Shown here piece after piece: positions 29,950-39,820 of a DNA stretch of 64,000 bases. Made by a program: the position numbers and the translations under genes. The DNA is from Caulochytrium protostelioides (taxonomy: Eukaryota > Chytridiomycota > Caulochytriomycetes > Caulochytriales > Caulochytriaceae), in assembly GCA_003615045.1 (NCBI GenBank), contig ML014123.1, positions 1 through 64,000 on the forward strand. The letters are read 5' to 3'. The notes under the pieces were generated by a model. The model was not told the origin of the DNA, searched no databases, and was given only the letters and a program-made list of their open reading frames with translations. Position 1 is the stretch's first letter. Each line of letters opens with the position of its first letter.

Positions 29950-30957
29950 GAGCCCCTGGCCCTGCATGCTGTGATGGGTATGCTCGTGCATCATGCCCGA
30001 CGCCGTCGCCGTCGCCGCTGTCAGCAGGGCGAAGCGGCCGTCCTCGTGGTCCGGCGACGAGAACGAGGACGCGGGCGGCGAGGACGCCAAGGACGACGCG
30101 GTCATGGACGCGTCGGCGTCGGCGTGATGAAGCCCAGACGCCGTCGGCGATGCCGCGGCAGCCATGTCCATCTCGGGCGCATACGGCGTGTACGCCGTGT
30201 ACGACGCGTACGGCGGGTACGACGGGTATCCGACGCCGGCCGGGTCCGCCTCCCCCGGGCTTTGGGGGTGGGAGTGGCTTAGACGACGGTCGGGTTGGTG
30301 TTGGTCGTGGGCATGGTCGTCGGTGCCGGCGCCGTCGGTGCCGGCGCCGTGCTCCACCGGGGGCTCGGCAGCCATGGCGGCGGTGGGCGCGACCTCCGGA
30401 GACGGCGAGGCCTCCCACGCCGCGGCGGGTGGCGAGGCGCGCATCGGCAGCGCCTGGCGGGGCTCCGTCTTGCCCGACGCGGCCACGTGCGTCGTCATCG
30501 CGACGGGCGCCGCGGCGTCGGCGTCGTCTGTACGGTCGTCGTCGTGCTCGGCGTCGGCGTCGTCTGCCCAGACGTCGGCGTGCTCGGCGTCGGCGTCGGC
30601 CTCGCGCGGGCGCGGCGGCGACGAGCCCTCGGGGTCGGCGGGGCTCGTGGTCGTCTCGTGCGCCGCGACCAGCGTCGTCGTCAGCGCGGCCGCCAGGACG
30701 CCGGGGCTCGCCGTCGCTCGCGGGGTGGCGGCTGCCGCGACTGATGAAGGGGTCAGGCCGGCGGGCGCGGAAGGGCCGGGGGACGCCGTGCTGGCGGCCG
30801 CCGCGTCAGCGTCCGTCCTGGGATCTGGTAGCGCGCCTGGCCGCGAGGCGTCGCGAGCGGGCGTCGGGGTCTGGCGGGCGTCGACGCTCCCGCTCGCGGC
30901 CGCCGTCGCGCGGGCTGCTGGGGCGGCAGCGACCGCGCACGCAGCGGCGGCGGCCAT
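28288..30957 (-). CDS. Long low-complexity protein with one conserved-looking island
   Basis: An 889-residue protein from the ATG at 30955-30957. Residues 1-350 are Ala/Thr/Ser/Asp-rich and disordered, with a Tyr/Pro segment (YPSYPPYASYTAYTPYAPEM). A compact stretch near residues 350-425 has real protein character: HLWSQQSRFYDWIMERSDEK, then a segment on to ARPEAYRCHVRMLRQRAWFY. After it come His/Gln-rich repeats (near 425-520) and further Ala/Pro/Ser tracts. There are no membrane segments or catalytic motifs. The layout (a small helical island in activation-domain-like sequence) suggests a transcription regulator, but that is inference. The family is not recognised. Confidence 0.65.
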
Positions 30958-31137
30958 CGTTGCCGGGCGCGGCCGCAGACGCAGACGGGGTGGACCCGGG
31001 GTCGCAGGAATTCAGCAAGCAGCACGGGTATCGGGTCGGGCGATAGGGGAGGGTGGGAGGCCGTCGTGGGGCCGTCGGGTGAGATAGGGGCGCCAGCCGA
31101 GAGACCGATGAAGCGCATGCGCCTGGTTGGTGGAGCG

Positions 31138-31215
31138 TGACCGTCACCGTGACCGTGACCGTCACCGTCTTCGTCTCAGTCTCAGTCACAGTCTCCGTAT
31201 CACTCTTAGTCTCAA
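31138..31215. repeat. Hexanucleotide-type imperfect repeat
   Basis: Units of (g/c)accgt, then tctcagtctcag, form an imperfect 6-bp tandem array of about 78 bp. It lies about 180 bases upstream of the start of the low-complexity gene on the minus strand. Confidence 0.7.
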
Positions 31216-31936
31216 GACCGCGGGGCCATCGGCAATCAAGGCGAAGGCACCACGCTGCAATCCCGACGATCCAGCGGTGCAGAAGCAAGCAGCAAGACGC
31301 ACGAGGTTCGGGACGACCCAGCGGCCGGACAAGCGCGGGACAAGGGTGGCCGTGGTCTTTGTCCTTCGGCCACGCGGTGCGCGGCATGGCCTCCGCCGGT
31401 ATCAACGCGCGGCACGTGGCCGGCGGCGGCGGCGGCGGCGGTGGCGGCGAGCGAGCGTGCGTGCGTGCGGCGCGGCGGCGCGTGGCCCGGGTACCCTGAT
31501 ATGCGCGGCGACACGCGCGGCGGTGGCGCCGGTGGCGGCGGCGGCGGCGGCGGCCACGGGCGGCGGCGCGGCAGCGGCCGCGGCAACGGCAGCGGCAGGT
31601 CGGTGCCCCCTTCTCCGGGCGGCCGCACAGGGGTCTCTTCCACCGTTCCCCCTTCACCGCCATCTCGCGGCCGGCGATCGGCCGCGGTCGGTCTTTTCGG
31701 GCCGACGCGTCGCGAACGCCGCGCCAGGACGGGAGGCGGCGTCGACGCGGCTCTACGAGAGTATCCCATGCCCATCAATGCCGCTCGAGGACCCCTTGGC
31801 GGCACCCGCGGGATGCCCGTCGATCCCCGCGCGCTGTCCCGGCGCGTAAATAGGCGTGGCCAGCACGGGCGCCACGCATGCGGTCGCCGGCCTCGTTCGA
31901 CGGACGCGATTCGACCTGCCAGCTGCACTGGGGCCA

Positions 31937-31990
31937 GGTATCGGTGGCCGGTGGCCGGTGGCCGGTCGCATATAGATATGACCGGTGGCC
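31937..31990. repeat. ggtggcc tandem repeat next to an AT-rich core
   Basis: A 7-bp unit ggtggcc is repeated three times near 31945-31965. It is followed by catatagatatg and one more ggtggcc. The block is in the non-coding gap before the small acidic gene. Confidence 0.6.
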
Positions 31991-32496
31991 TATCAGTTCC
32001 GCCGTGGCTTCGTGCGTCGTCGCGCTGGGCTCGGCTCTCGCCGCCCGGGGGGTGGCGTTCCCGCGCGTCGTGCTGGTGCGCAGGTGGCGCAGGCCCATCG
32101 GGCCAGGGCACGGCCGCCGCGGGCACCGAGCGCGGCTCCCGCGGCCCCAAGCCCCATCGGCGAGCCGCCCGATCGGCGGAGCATCACGCGGCCGACGCGA
32201 CGGAACGCGAGCACCGCGTTCCGGCATACAGCGATGCAGCACGCAGAAGTACGAGCGTCCCGCCGATCGCTGCGTTGATCCCCGCGCCTGCCGTCCGACA
32301 CGGACCCCTTGCAGCGGCCGCCGCGGTCGGCCCGCATCACGCGACGGGATCGCTGATGCGTGGTGCTCGACGTCCGCCGGTCCTGCTGCATCGTGCGCCT
32401 CCATCCTTGCTTGGCTCCTGCCGTCCCGTGATCGACGTCAGGCTGAGCGAAGCGCGCGACCCCTCCCGCCGGATCCCGACCGCCGCCCGCCCAACG

Positions 32497-32928
32497 ATGC
32501 CGCCTGTCGTGCGACCGCCGCCGCTCGCCGCGGCGCCGCCCTCCGAGAGCGAGAGCGAGAGCGAGAGCGAGAGCGAGAGCGAGCGGGCGTGGAAGGCCGT
32601 CGCGGACGCGCTGGCGCAGGCGACGGCGGCACTCGCGCATGCCCTGCGCCTCCACGGCGTGTCCGTGCCGGCGGCCGCGCCGTCCCTCCGCGCGGCCGCG
32701 CCGCATCCGGGCAACTTCCGCTGCCTGTCGCGCGCGCTGCCCGGCAGCGGCGGCGGCGGCGAGAGCGGCAGCGACGACGACGCCACGCGCGACGCCATGA
32801 ACGGCCTCGACATCCCGCGGCTCTGCATCGACCCGGAGCTCGCCGATGCCCACGGCCGCATGGGCCCCGTGGCGGACGTCGACACCCGCCGCCGGGACCG
32901 GGCACCCCGCGCGCCGGCCGTCGCGTAA
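32497..32928 (+). CDS. Small hypothetical protein with Ser-Glu repeats
   Basis: The ATG at 32497 gives 143 residues. Residues of about 14-27 are a SESESE run encoded by a gagagc hexamer repeat. A short amphipathic helix (AWKAVADALAQATAALAHAL) follows, then a region with GNFRCLSRALPG and the motif NGLDIPRLCIDPELADAHG. The latter stretch has normal codon-level composition and suggests a real small gene. It ends 178 bases before the PPWD1 stop, in convergent orientation. No family was recognised, and an upstream exon is possible. Confidence 0.45.
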   Translation: MPPVVRPPPLAAAPPSESESESESESESERAWKAVADALAQATAALAHALRLHGVSVPAAAPSLRAAAPHPGNFRCLSRALPGSGGGGESGSDDDATRDAMNGLDIPRLCIDPELADAHGRMGPVADVDTRRRDRAPRAPAVA

Positions 32929-33106
32929 GCCGGGCCGCGGCGCGCCGAACCTACGGCTCTCCCCGAACCCCACGGCTCGCCGGTCGCCGCGCCGGCGCGG
33001 CGACCGCCCCACCGTCGCGCGGGCTCTGGAGGCGGCGTCAGCGCCGTGATGAAGTGAGCCCGTCGGCCGCGCGCGAACGCGTCTGTAATTAGAGAACCCG
33101 GGATGA

Positions 33107-34696
33107 TTAATGCATTTTGAGACGCAGGCTGAGGATGGTGGGTACGGCCTCGGTGGGCCGGTCGGTGGCGTCGACGGGGACGCGCTCGATGCGGCGGACG
33201 ACGTCCATGCCGCCGACGACGCGGGCGAACACCGAGTGCTTGCCGTCGAGCCACGGCGCCGGCGCCGTCGTGATGAACCACTGGCTGCCGGTCGACCGGG
33301 GCACGCTGCGGTTCGCCATGCTCACGACGCCGGCGCCGTCGTGCCGCGCCAGCGGGCTCAGGCCGACCTCCGTGTCGATCCCGACGTCCCACACGCTCGT
33401 GCCGCCCGTGCCGTCACCCCGCGGACACCCCGTCTGCACCATGAAGCCCTTGATGATGCGGTGGAACGCGATCTGGTCGTAGTAGCCCTTCTGCGCGAGC
33501 CCGACAAAGTTGGCGCACGCCACCGGCGCGTCGCCCGGCAGCAGCCGCAGCGTGATATCGCCGAGCGACGTCTCGACAACGACGCTCTGGACCTGCCGCG
33601 ACAGCGCGAGCAGCGGGTCGTCGGGTCCCGCGGGCGTGCTCACAGCGACGCCCCGGGCATCGAGCACCCGCGCCGCCGCCGCCGCCGCCGCGGCAGCGTC
33701 GTCGTCGCCCTCGCCGTGGGCGCCGCCGCCGGCATGCGCGCCGCCCTCACGAGCGCCCGCGAGCGTCGCTTGGGCCAGCGCGATCTCCTCGCGCGAGGGC
33801 TTCTCGTTAAAGACATCGCGGCCGCCGCGGGTCGCGAGCCCGGCCACGCCGGCGTCGAGCCGGGACTCGCGCGGCTCGCTCTGGGTGAAGAGATAAAAGC
33901 GGTTGCGCTTCCAGGCGGTGGCGACGAGCACGGGGCGCGGCGCCGCGGCGCCGGCGGCGGTGCCAGCGGGCCCGAGGCGCCCGCGGCCGACAACGCCGGC
34001 CGGCGTGTGCGCCGGCGCGCGCTGGTAGAGCGCGACGCTGAGGAACCGGGCATTCTCGTCGGGCCCCAGCAGCCGCGCGACGCGGGAGGAGCCGAGGTGC
34101 AGGCACTGGATCCCGAGCAGGCCCGGCACGAGCAGGAAGGTGGTGGCGTGGTCGAAGGCGGCATTCCACTGGAGGGCCTGGCGGGTGTGCGGCGTGACGT
34201 GGGTCGCGTCGCGCAGCATGGCGGCGGGGTCGGCGGCGAGCACGGGCGCGAGCGCCGCGGCGAGGTCGGCCTCGGTCGCGGCGCGCCGGCGCCACTCCAT
34301 CTCGTCGAGCACGTGCGGAGCCGTCCGCGCCGCCTGCATCGCCTCGGCCGTCTCGAGCCGCTCGTCGTACTTGCGGCGCAGCGTTGCCGTCGCCGTGCGC
34401 CACACGCGCAGCTGCCGGTCGCCGTCCTCGAGCAGGTGCCGCGTCGCGAAGTAGCTGCCGTCCGGACTCAGCGTCAGCGACACGGGCACCGTCTTGTGCT
34501 TGCGGCACTCGAACAGGTCCGTGCGGCTCTTCATGGGGAAGTGCGGCGTCGGCCGCACCGCGGTCGGGCACCCGGGCTCGAACCGCCAGTACTCCATGTT
34601 GCCCTGCAGGTCGACCGAGAGCAGCGTGTGCTGCGTCACATCGTAGGCGAGCAGGTGCACGGGCGCCGGGTGCAGGCCCGTGATGAAAGTCACGGC

Positions 34697-34733
<37 letters not shown>

Positions 34734-35244
34734 GACGGCAGCTTGGTGGAAGCCGCGGTCCCGCCTGCGCCACCGACCACGGAAGTCAGAGGCGCGTCGA
34801 GGCCGCCGTCGTCGGCCAGGTCGAGATCGCGGTCGAGGATGGCCACGGCCGGCCCGCCGCGCACGACGGGCCGCGGCGTCGCGGACGGCGCGGCGGCCAG
34901 GTCGGCCTCGACGTCGACGATCGTGATGCCACCGGCGCCGGCCCAGTGGCTCACGGCCAAGTACATCGGGTCGCGGCCGGGGCGGTAGCACCACGCGAGC
35001 GTGCGGTACCCGCGCCAGCCGCGGCGGTCGTAGTTGCTGGACGCCGCGGGCGTGGCGGGCGCCGGCGGCCGTGGCAGCAGGATCCGGCGCGTCAGGTCAA
35101 AGTTGGTGACGTCGAACAGCGCGATGCCGTCCGACGGGTCGGCGCCGAGCGTCGCGAGCCAGCGGCCGTCGGGGCTCACCGACCACGCGAGCAGCCCGGC
35201 ATGCTCCCCCGGCGCGGTCCGCTCGTCGTCTTCATCACTGTCGA

Positions 35245-35278
<34 letters not shown>

Positions 35279-35893
35279 CGGCCGCGGCAGATGCGCCTGG
35301 TACTGCTTGATGAACTCGATGCCGGCGCCCGGGTCCGCGTCGGCCGTCGCCGCAGCGCCCTTGTCCGCCGCAGCGCGCGCGGCCGTGGGCGTCGTGGGCG
35401 TGCGCGCCGTGGCGGCCACCCGCCGCCAGAACTTGACGACGCCGTCAGCGCTGCCGGTGACCATGAAGTCTGCGCCGGCGCCGATGCTCGTGCTCGTGCC
35501 CGGGAACGCGACGTGCGTCACGCGCGCGCGGTGCAGATACGACTGCTCGTACTGCGAGGCCGACGGCAGCCGCGGGAGGTGGATGCGGAAGTCTCGCGCC
35601 GCGTCGGCGGCCGCGGCGTCATGGAGCCGCGGGCGCTTCCGGTCGGCGCCGTCGGCCGCATCAGGCGTCCGTCCGTCCGCAGGCGGCGGCGGCGGCGGCG
35701 GCGGCGCGGGACCGACCTCACTGTCGCTGTCGCTGTCACTCCCATGCGACGGGCTGGCAGGCCGTGGCGGTGGCGCGGGGCCGATCTCGCTCTCGCTCTC
35801 GCTCTCGCTCTCACTCTCGCTGCCGCGGCCGCGGCCGCTGTCGGTGCCGCTGTCGGTGCGAGCGGCGAGGGGGGTATCGGGTGGCGGGGGCAT
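33107..35893 (-). CDS. PPWD1: PPWD1-type WD40 peptidyl-prolyl isomerase
   Basis: A 928-residue protein from the ATG at 35891-35893, in a perfect GCCACCATG context. The N-terminus has SE and SDSDSE repeats and poly-proline. WD40 repeats begin near residue 110 (VTHVAFPGTSTSIGAGADFM, then VTGSADGVVKFW) and extend to about 650, with a 12-residue poly-Gln inside a loop. A cyclophilin domain occupies about 765-928: VVVETSLGDITLRLLPGDAP, FHRIIKGFMVQTG with the catalytic Arg, then STGSQWFITTAPAPWLDGKH. PPWD1 is associated with late spliceosomes in the nucleus. The usual SQFF is SQWF here, a mild change; the Trp and His of the WLDGKH active-site segment are kept, so activity is likely. Confidence 0.93.
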
Positions 35894-36629
35894 GGTGGCG
35901 AGCAAACCGGTCCGCGGGGCGGATTACCACCACCAGGACGCGCCAATCCGCCGGCAGCGCCGTCGACGGAGCGATCGCGGGGCTCAGCGGGCGGCGGCAA
36001 GCGACCTGACGCGTCGACGGAGCTATCGATCGCTCGACGCAGAGAAATGCCAGCCCTCGACGCACGGGATGAATGGGGGGAGCTCGGCCAGGGATGCGGC
36101 ATGCGGCTGCCCTGACGCGACGCGACGCGATGATCCGCTGTCGGCTGGCGAAGGCTGTTTCGGGGGGAGACCGCCGTGCCGGCAGCGGCAGCAGCAGCGG
36201 CGGCGGCGAGAGGTGCGGCGAGGCGATAAAAGGAAGCCGTGGCGGCCACCAAGCACGCCGCAGGGGTCCTCGCAGCCTGCGGGGAGTGGGGAGCGGAGGC
36301 GGGCGTTCAGCCAGAGCTTCCCTTCACGATCGTCGCCAAGACGGCGGTTCTCGGCGACCACCCGTCTCATGTCGTCGACTCCACCTGGGTCAGCTAGAAA
36401 CGATATCATATAAAGAAGAAAGAGTCATGAGGAGCAGAAGAGAGAGATATATCACACGAACAGGAGGAAAACAACAACAAGAAAACAGGAATTTGTGAAA
36501 AAAAAGAAACAGGGAAACATCATTAGCAGAGGGACAAGCGCATGGAGGGTCCCAAGACGCCGTGCAAAGCACGGCGTCAACATCAGGGAAACTTAAAAGG
36601 CAAGAAACGCCTTCTTCGTGGGGTGAACA
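35894..36629. other. Intergenic region between PPWD1 and the RVxF-motif gene
   Basis: A 736-bp gap upstream of PPWD1 and downstream of the next minus-strand gene. From about 36400 to 36600 the sequence is AT- and purine-rich, which fits the 3' flank of the 425-residue gene. No gene is supported. Confidence 0.45.
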
Positions 36630-37907
36630 CTAAGCCTGCATGCTGGCCAGACTGCCCGTCAACTCGTCGACCTCGGCGTGCAGCCTGGCTTTGCCAGCGG
36701 CCGGGTCGGCGCCACACAGCGGGTAGTAGTAAGGGTCGTAGGGCGCAGCATCCATCGAGGACACATCGGCCCCATGCGCGGGAAGTGGGCGACCATCAGG
36801 ACCCATCGCCATCGGAAGCGGTAGCATGGCGCCTGTGTGGCCATACTGCGGGTACCCATGCGCGAGGCCATGGTCATACGACGATGGGTAGGCGTGCGGG
36901 TGGTGGTGGTGGTGGTGGTGAAAGTCGGGACGCAGATCGTAGGGCGCTGCGACAGGCGGCGGCGGCGCGGCATACAGAGACGGCGGCGACATCCACGGGC
37001 CCCACGACGCGGCGTGGTACGCGTTGGCGGGCATGGGTGCCCAAGGGGCCGCGTACATGCCCCATCCCTGAGGCTGGCACCGGGCAGCCGCCATGGCGGC
37101 GGCGGCGGCGGCGGCCGACGACGCTGATGCCGACGCGGCCTGCGCATACGCACGGGCCTCGCCGCTCCGCGTGGGGTCTATGGCGCCGTCCCCGTGCTGG
37201 TCGATCGCGTCTTCATAGCCGTTCGCGGCCGCGGCACCGTCCGGCGCCGCGTCGGCGCCGGTCTCGCAGCGGCTCGTGGCCGACTGCGGGGAGGCCGCGG
37301 CAGCGGACTCGAGGTCCGAGGCCGCATGGTCGAGCGTGCTGCCTTCTGAAATGGTATCGGCGTCGCCGTCGTGGTGGACGTGACCGTTGGCGTCGGGCGG
37401 GCCGACCATCTGGGCAAAGCCCGGGTAGGGGCGGTCCTGGGCTTCGACGCGGGCGCGCGCGCGGTAGAGCGCGATGGCGGCGTCGAGCATGGCCTGGCGG
37501 TAGGCGATGAGCTCGGTAATGTCGTCCTGCGTGAGCGGCGCGACGGCGCGGGAGGAGCGGTCGTAGTGGGCCGGGTGCCACGTGTAAGCGACGGTCACGG
37601 CCCCGTGGAAGCGGACGCGGCGCGCGGGACGCGCGGGGGCCTCGAGGCCGGCATCGGGCAGGAGCGGCACGCTCGCGCGCTCATCCGGGGCGACCTGGAG
37701 CGTCGACGTCGACGACGCCGGCGACGCCAGCAAGCTGGACGCCGTCAGCGTCGGGCTGTTGCTCAGCAGCGACTCGCCGTCCTGCACGTCGTCACTGTCC
37801 TGGACGGGCATCGCCTTCGCCGGCGGGGCATCCTGGCGCACGCCCGAGAGCGGAGTTTCCGCACGCGGAGATTCGGAGCCGGACGGCGCGACTGCATCAG
37901 CGATCAT
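36630..37907 (-). CDS. Disordered protein with an RVxF-like motif, function unknown
   Basis: A 425-residue protein from the ATG at 37905-37907 (MIADAVAPSGSE). The only conserved-looking part is near residues 95-140: ARRVRFHGAVTVAYTWHPAH, then YDRSSRAVAPLTQDDITELI. RVRF (97-100) fits the PP1-docking RVxF consensus, and the VTVxxTWxxxxYDR pattern recurs in fungal proteins I recall. The C-terminal half is Ala-, Tyr/Pro- and His-rich (a run of seven histidines), ending in a short helix (ARLHAEVDELTGSLASMQA). A PP1 regulatory subunit or scaffold is a hypothesis from the motif only. There is no membrane segment and no enzyme motif. Confidence 0.6.
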   Translation of the reverse strand: MIADAVAPSGSESPRAETPLSGVRQDAPPAKAMPVQDSDDVQDGESLLSNSPTLTASSLLASPASSTSTLQVAPDERASVPLLPDAGLEAPARPARRVRFHGAVTVAYTWHPAHYDRSSRAVAPLTQDDITELIAYRQAMLDAAIALYRARARVEAQDRPYPGFAQMVGPPDANGHVHHDGDADTISEGSTLDHAASDLESAAAASPQSATSRCETGADAAPDGAAAANGYEDAIDQHGDGAIDPTRSGEARAYAQAASASASSAAAAAAAMAAARCQPQGWGMYAAPWAPMPANAYHAASWGPWMSPPSLYAAPPPPVAAPYDLRPDFHHHHHHHPHAYPSSYDHGLAHGYPQYGHTGAMLPLPMAMGPDGRPLPAHGADVSSMDAAPYDPYYYPLCGADPAAGKARLHAEVDELTGSLASMQA

Positions 37908-39265
37908 CGCGCGTTCCTGGTGCGTTATCGAGCGGGATCTGGATCGGCACAGCCGCGGCAGATCGGCGGCAAGCAAAATGTCGTCACAAGGCAGTGTCGC
38001 AGGGGGGAGGGCAGATGTCAGCGAGCGAGTGGCACCGAGCTCACAGGGGAGGTCACTCGAAAGGAATGAACCGATCTGAATAGAAACTGTATGAACTGTA
38101 TGAACGTCAGACGATCCGTATTGTCGGTATCGTCATCAGAGAAAAAAATGCAAGATGCCGCCGGAGACGGTGGTGATGAAAGAAAACAGAAATCTAAAGG
38201 CCGAACGGAAGGGGTTCGGAGAAATATATCGGAACTATAGTACACTCGCTACGGGCGGGTCGACGATGAAAGAACAGAAGGAAGGCGAAACAAAAACAAT
38301 GATCGAGGCGCTGTAGCACAGAGCACACAAGATCGCTTGACCAGAACCGAGGACGACCGAGCTCGTATCACGCGGCAACCGGCATTCGATGGACAGGAGA
38401 TGGCCGAACACGAGAACCACCGTCGTCTATGAAGGCGAGGATCGTGCGCAAGAAGAACCTGATGCAGGCGGTCCACCGGTACCGTACGGTATAAATGGCC
38501 GACGGTGTGAGCCATGAGCGCTCCTCCTCCCGCCGTCCTTCGCCACCCGTGGCGGCTTCGTGCGGCGCAGCATGCCGCGCCCCACCCGAGTCAACTCCGG
38601 TCGCCTTCGGCTCCTTATATTCCGCCTGTCCCTTCGTTCGCGCGCCCATCACCGCCGCTGCCGCTGCCGCCGCCAGGGGAGAAGCATGCCCAGGACACGC
38701 GAGACGCCCGCGGCAGCCACATCCACATCGACAACGACGGCGGCGGCCGTCGATGGCGGCGGCCGTCGATGGCGGCGGCGGCGGCGGCAGCGGCGGCGGC
38801 GGCGGCGGCGGCAGCGTGGCAAGGGGGTGCCCTGCCCGGCCGACGAGGCCCGCGAGCGCGCAAGGAGGTGTGCTGGCCGAGCGCTGGCCGCGCGGCGCGG
38901 CGGACCGGCCGCGGTCGCCGCCGCGTGCCTCCCTTTCGGGCGAGCCGGGCCACGCTGGGCGGACGCTACGCCCGCAGGCGGCCCTGCGGCCTCGCCGATC
39001 CGCCGAGGGCCGTCGGGCCGTGGGCCATCGGCGCCGTCTCCCGAGGGGAACAGGTGCCGCCGACGCGGCAGAATCTACGAGAAAAAAAAGAGAGAGAGCC
39101 AGAAGGGGGTCTGTCGGCCAGCCAGCGCGATGGAATGGCGACACGGCGGCGAGACGAGGATCAACGCCGACGCCGCCCGTCGCCGACGGCAGCCGCGGTC
39201 ATCAAGGCCAGGCAAGCGAGTCGTCCCGGCATGACGGCGGCAGGGAGGCTCGCCGCCGCCGGCTG

Positions 39266-39302
<37 letters not shown>

Positions 39303-39820
39303 GGAATGTGGTGGATGACTCGGCTGGTTGTCACGCCTGTGCATGGCCCCGCCAGTCCACGGAAGGCCACCTCACGTCGCGACACGCAAACGTCGACTTC
39401 GAAAGCGCGCGGGTTCACGGGCGTCCTCGCGCAGCACCGGGCTGCTCGCTTCCCTCATGCAAAAACTGCTGAGGAGGGTGCCGCAGTGGGTTGCTGTTCC
39501 TGCTGTCGTTGCGGTTCCTGCTGCTGCTGTGGAGAAGCGAGATCGGCCATGGAACGGCACCGCAGCCCGAGCGCCCATGATGATGGCTGGCCTTTTGGCG
39601 AAATGCCTGGCCTTTGGCTGCGCCAGCAGATGTCACGCATGGGCCGCCAGAGAAGAAAAAAAATAGCATCCCGCTCGAGCCAGAGCGATCGGCGGTGGCG
39701 GTCGCAGGCATGAGGCGCGGCAGGCCGTGACGCGGTCTGAAACGTGGAAGCAAGCGGCAAAAATGAAAAGAAGCACTCGCCGATCAGAAAACGGATAATG
39801 GCTCATCGGCGTCATCGGCG
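37908..39820. other. Long intergenic region
   Basis: About 1.9 kb. 38050-38470 is comparatively AT-rich. An 18-bp unit ggcggcggccgtcgatgg is duplicated near 38740-38775 and runs into GGC repeats, and the CCAG microsatellite lies at 39267-39302. The open frames at 38514-39713 (plus strand) and nearby have repeat-driven composition and are not supported as genes. Confidence 0.5.
39267..39302. repeat. CCAG tetranucleotide microsatellite, nine units
   Basis: Nine perfect CCAG units in the non-coding gap between the RVxF-motif gene and RecQ. Confidence 0.9.

Larger units (their letters stand above)
30958..32496. other. Intergenic region between the low-complexity gene and a small gene
   Basis: About 1.5 kb with the two repeats at 31138-31215 and 31937-31990 and GGC trinucleotide runs near 31420-31445 and 31530-31600. 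Long open frames exist on both strands, but they are arginine/proline-rich shadows. No gene is supported. Confidence 0.5.

Noticed and set aside
33110-36115. A 1001-codon open frame antisense to PPWD1
   Set aside because: It mirrors the WD40-cyclophilin gene and has only low-complexity Arg/Gly/Ala content.
39248-39302. CCAG array considered as a CRISPR-like or telomere-like repeat
   Set aside because: It is a pure tetranucleotide microsatellite with no spacers and does not match fungal telomere repeats.
38514-39713. 399-codon plus-strand frame before RecQ
   Set aside because: Its content comes from GGC and CCAG repeats (poly-Ala, PASQ repeats); no start context or domain supports it.
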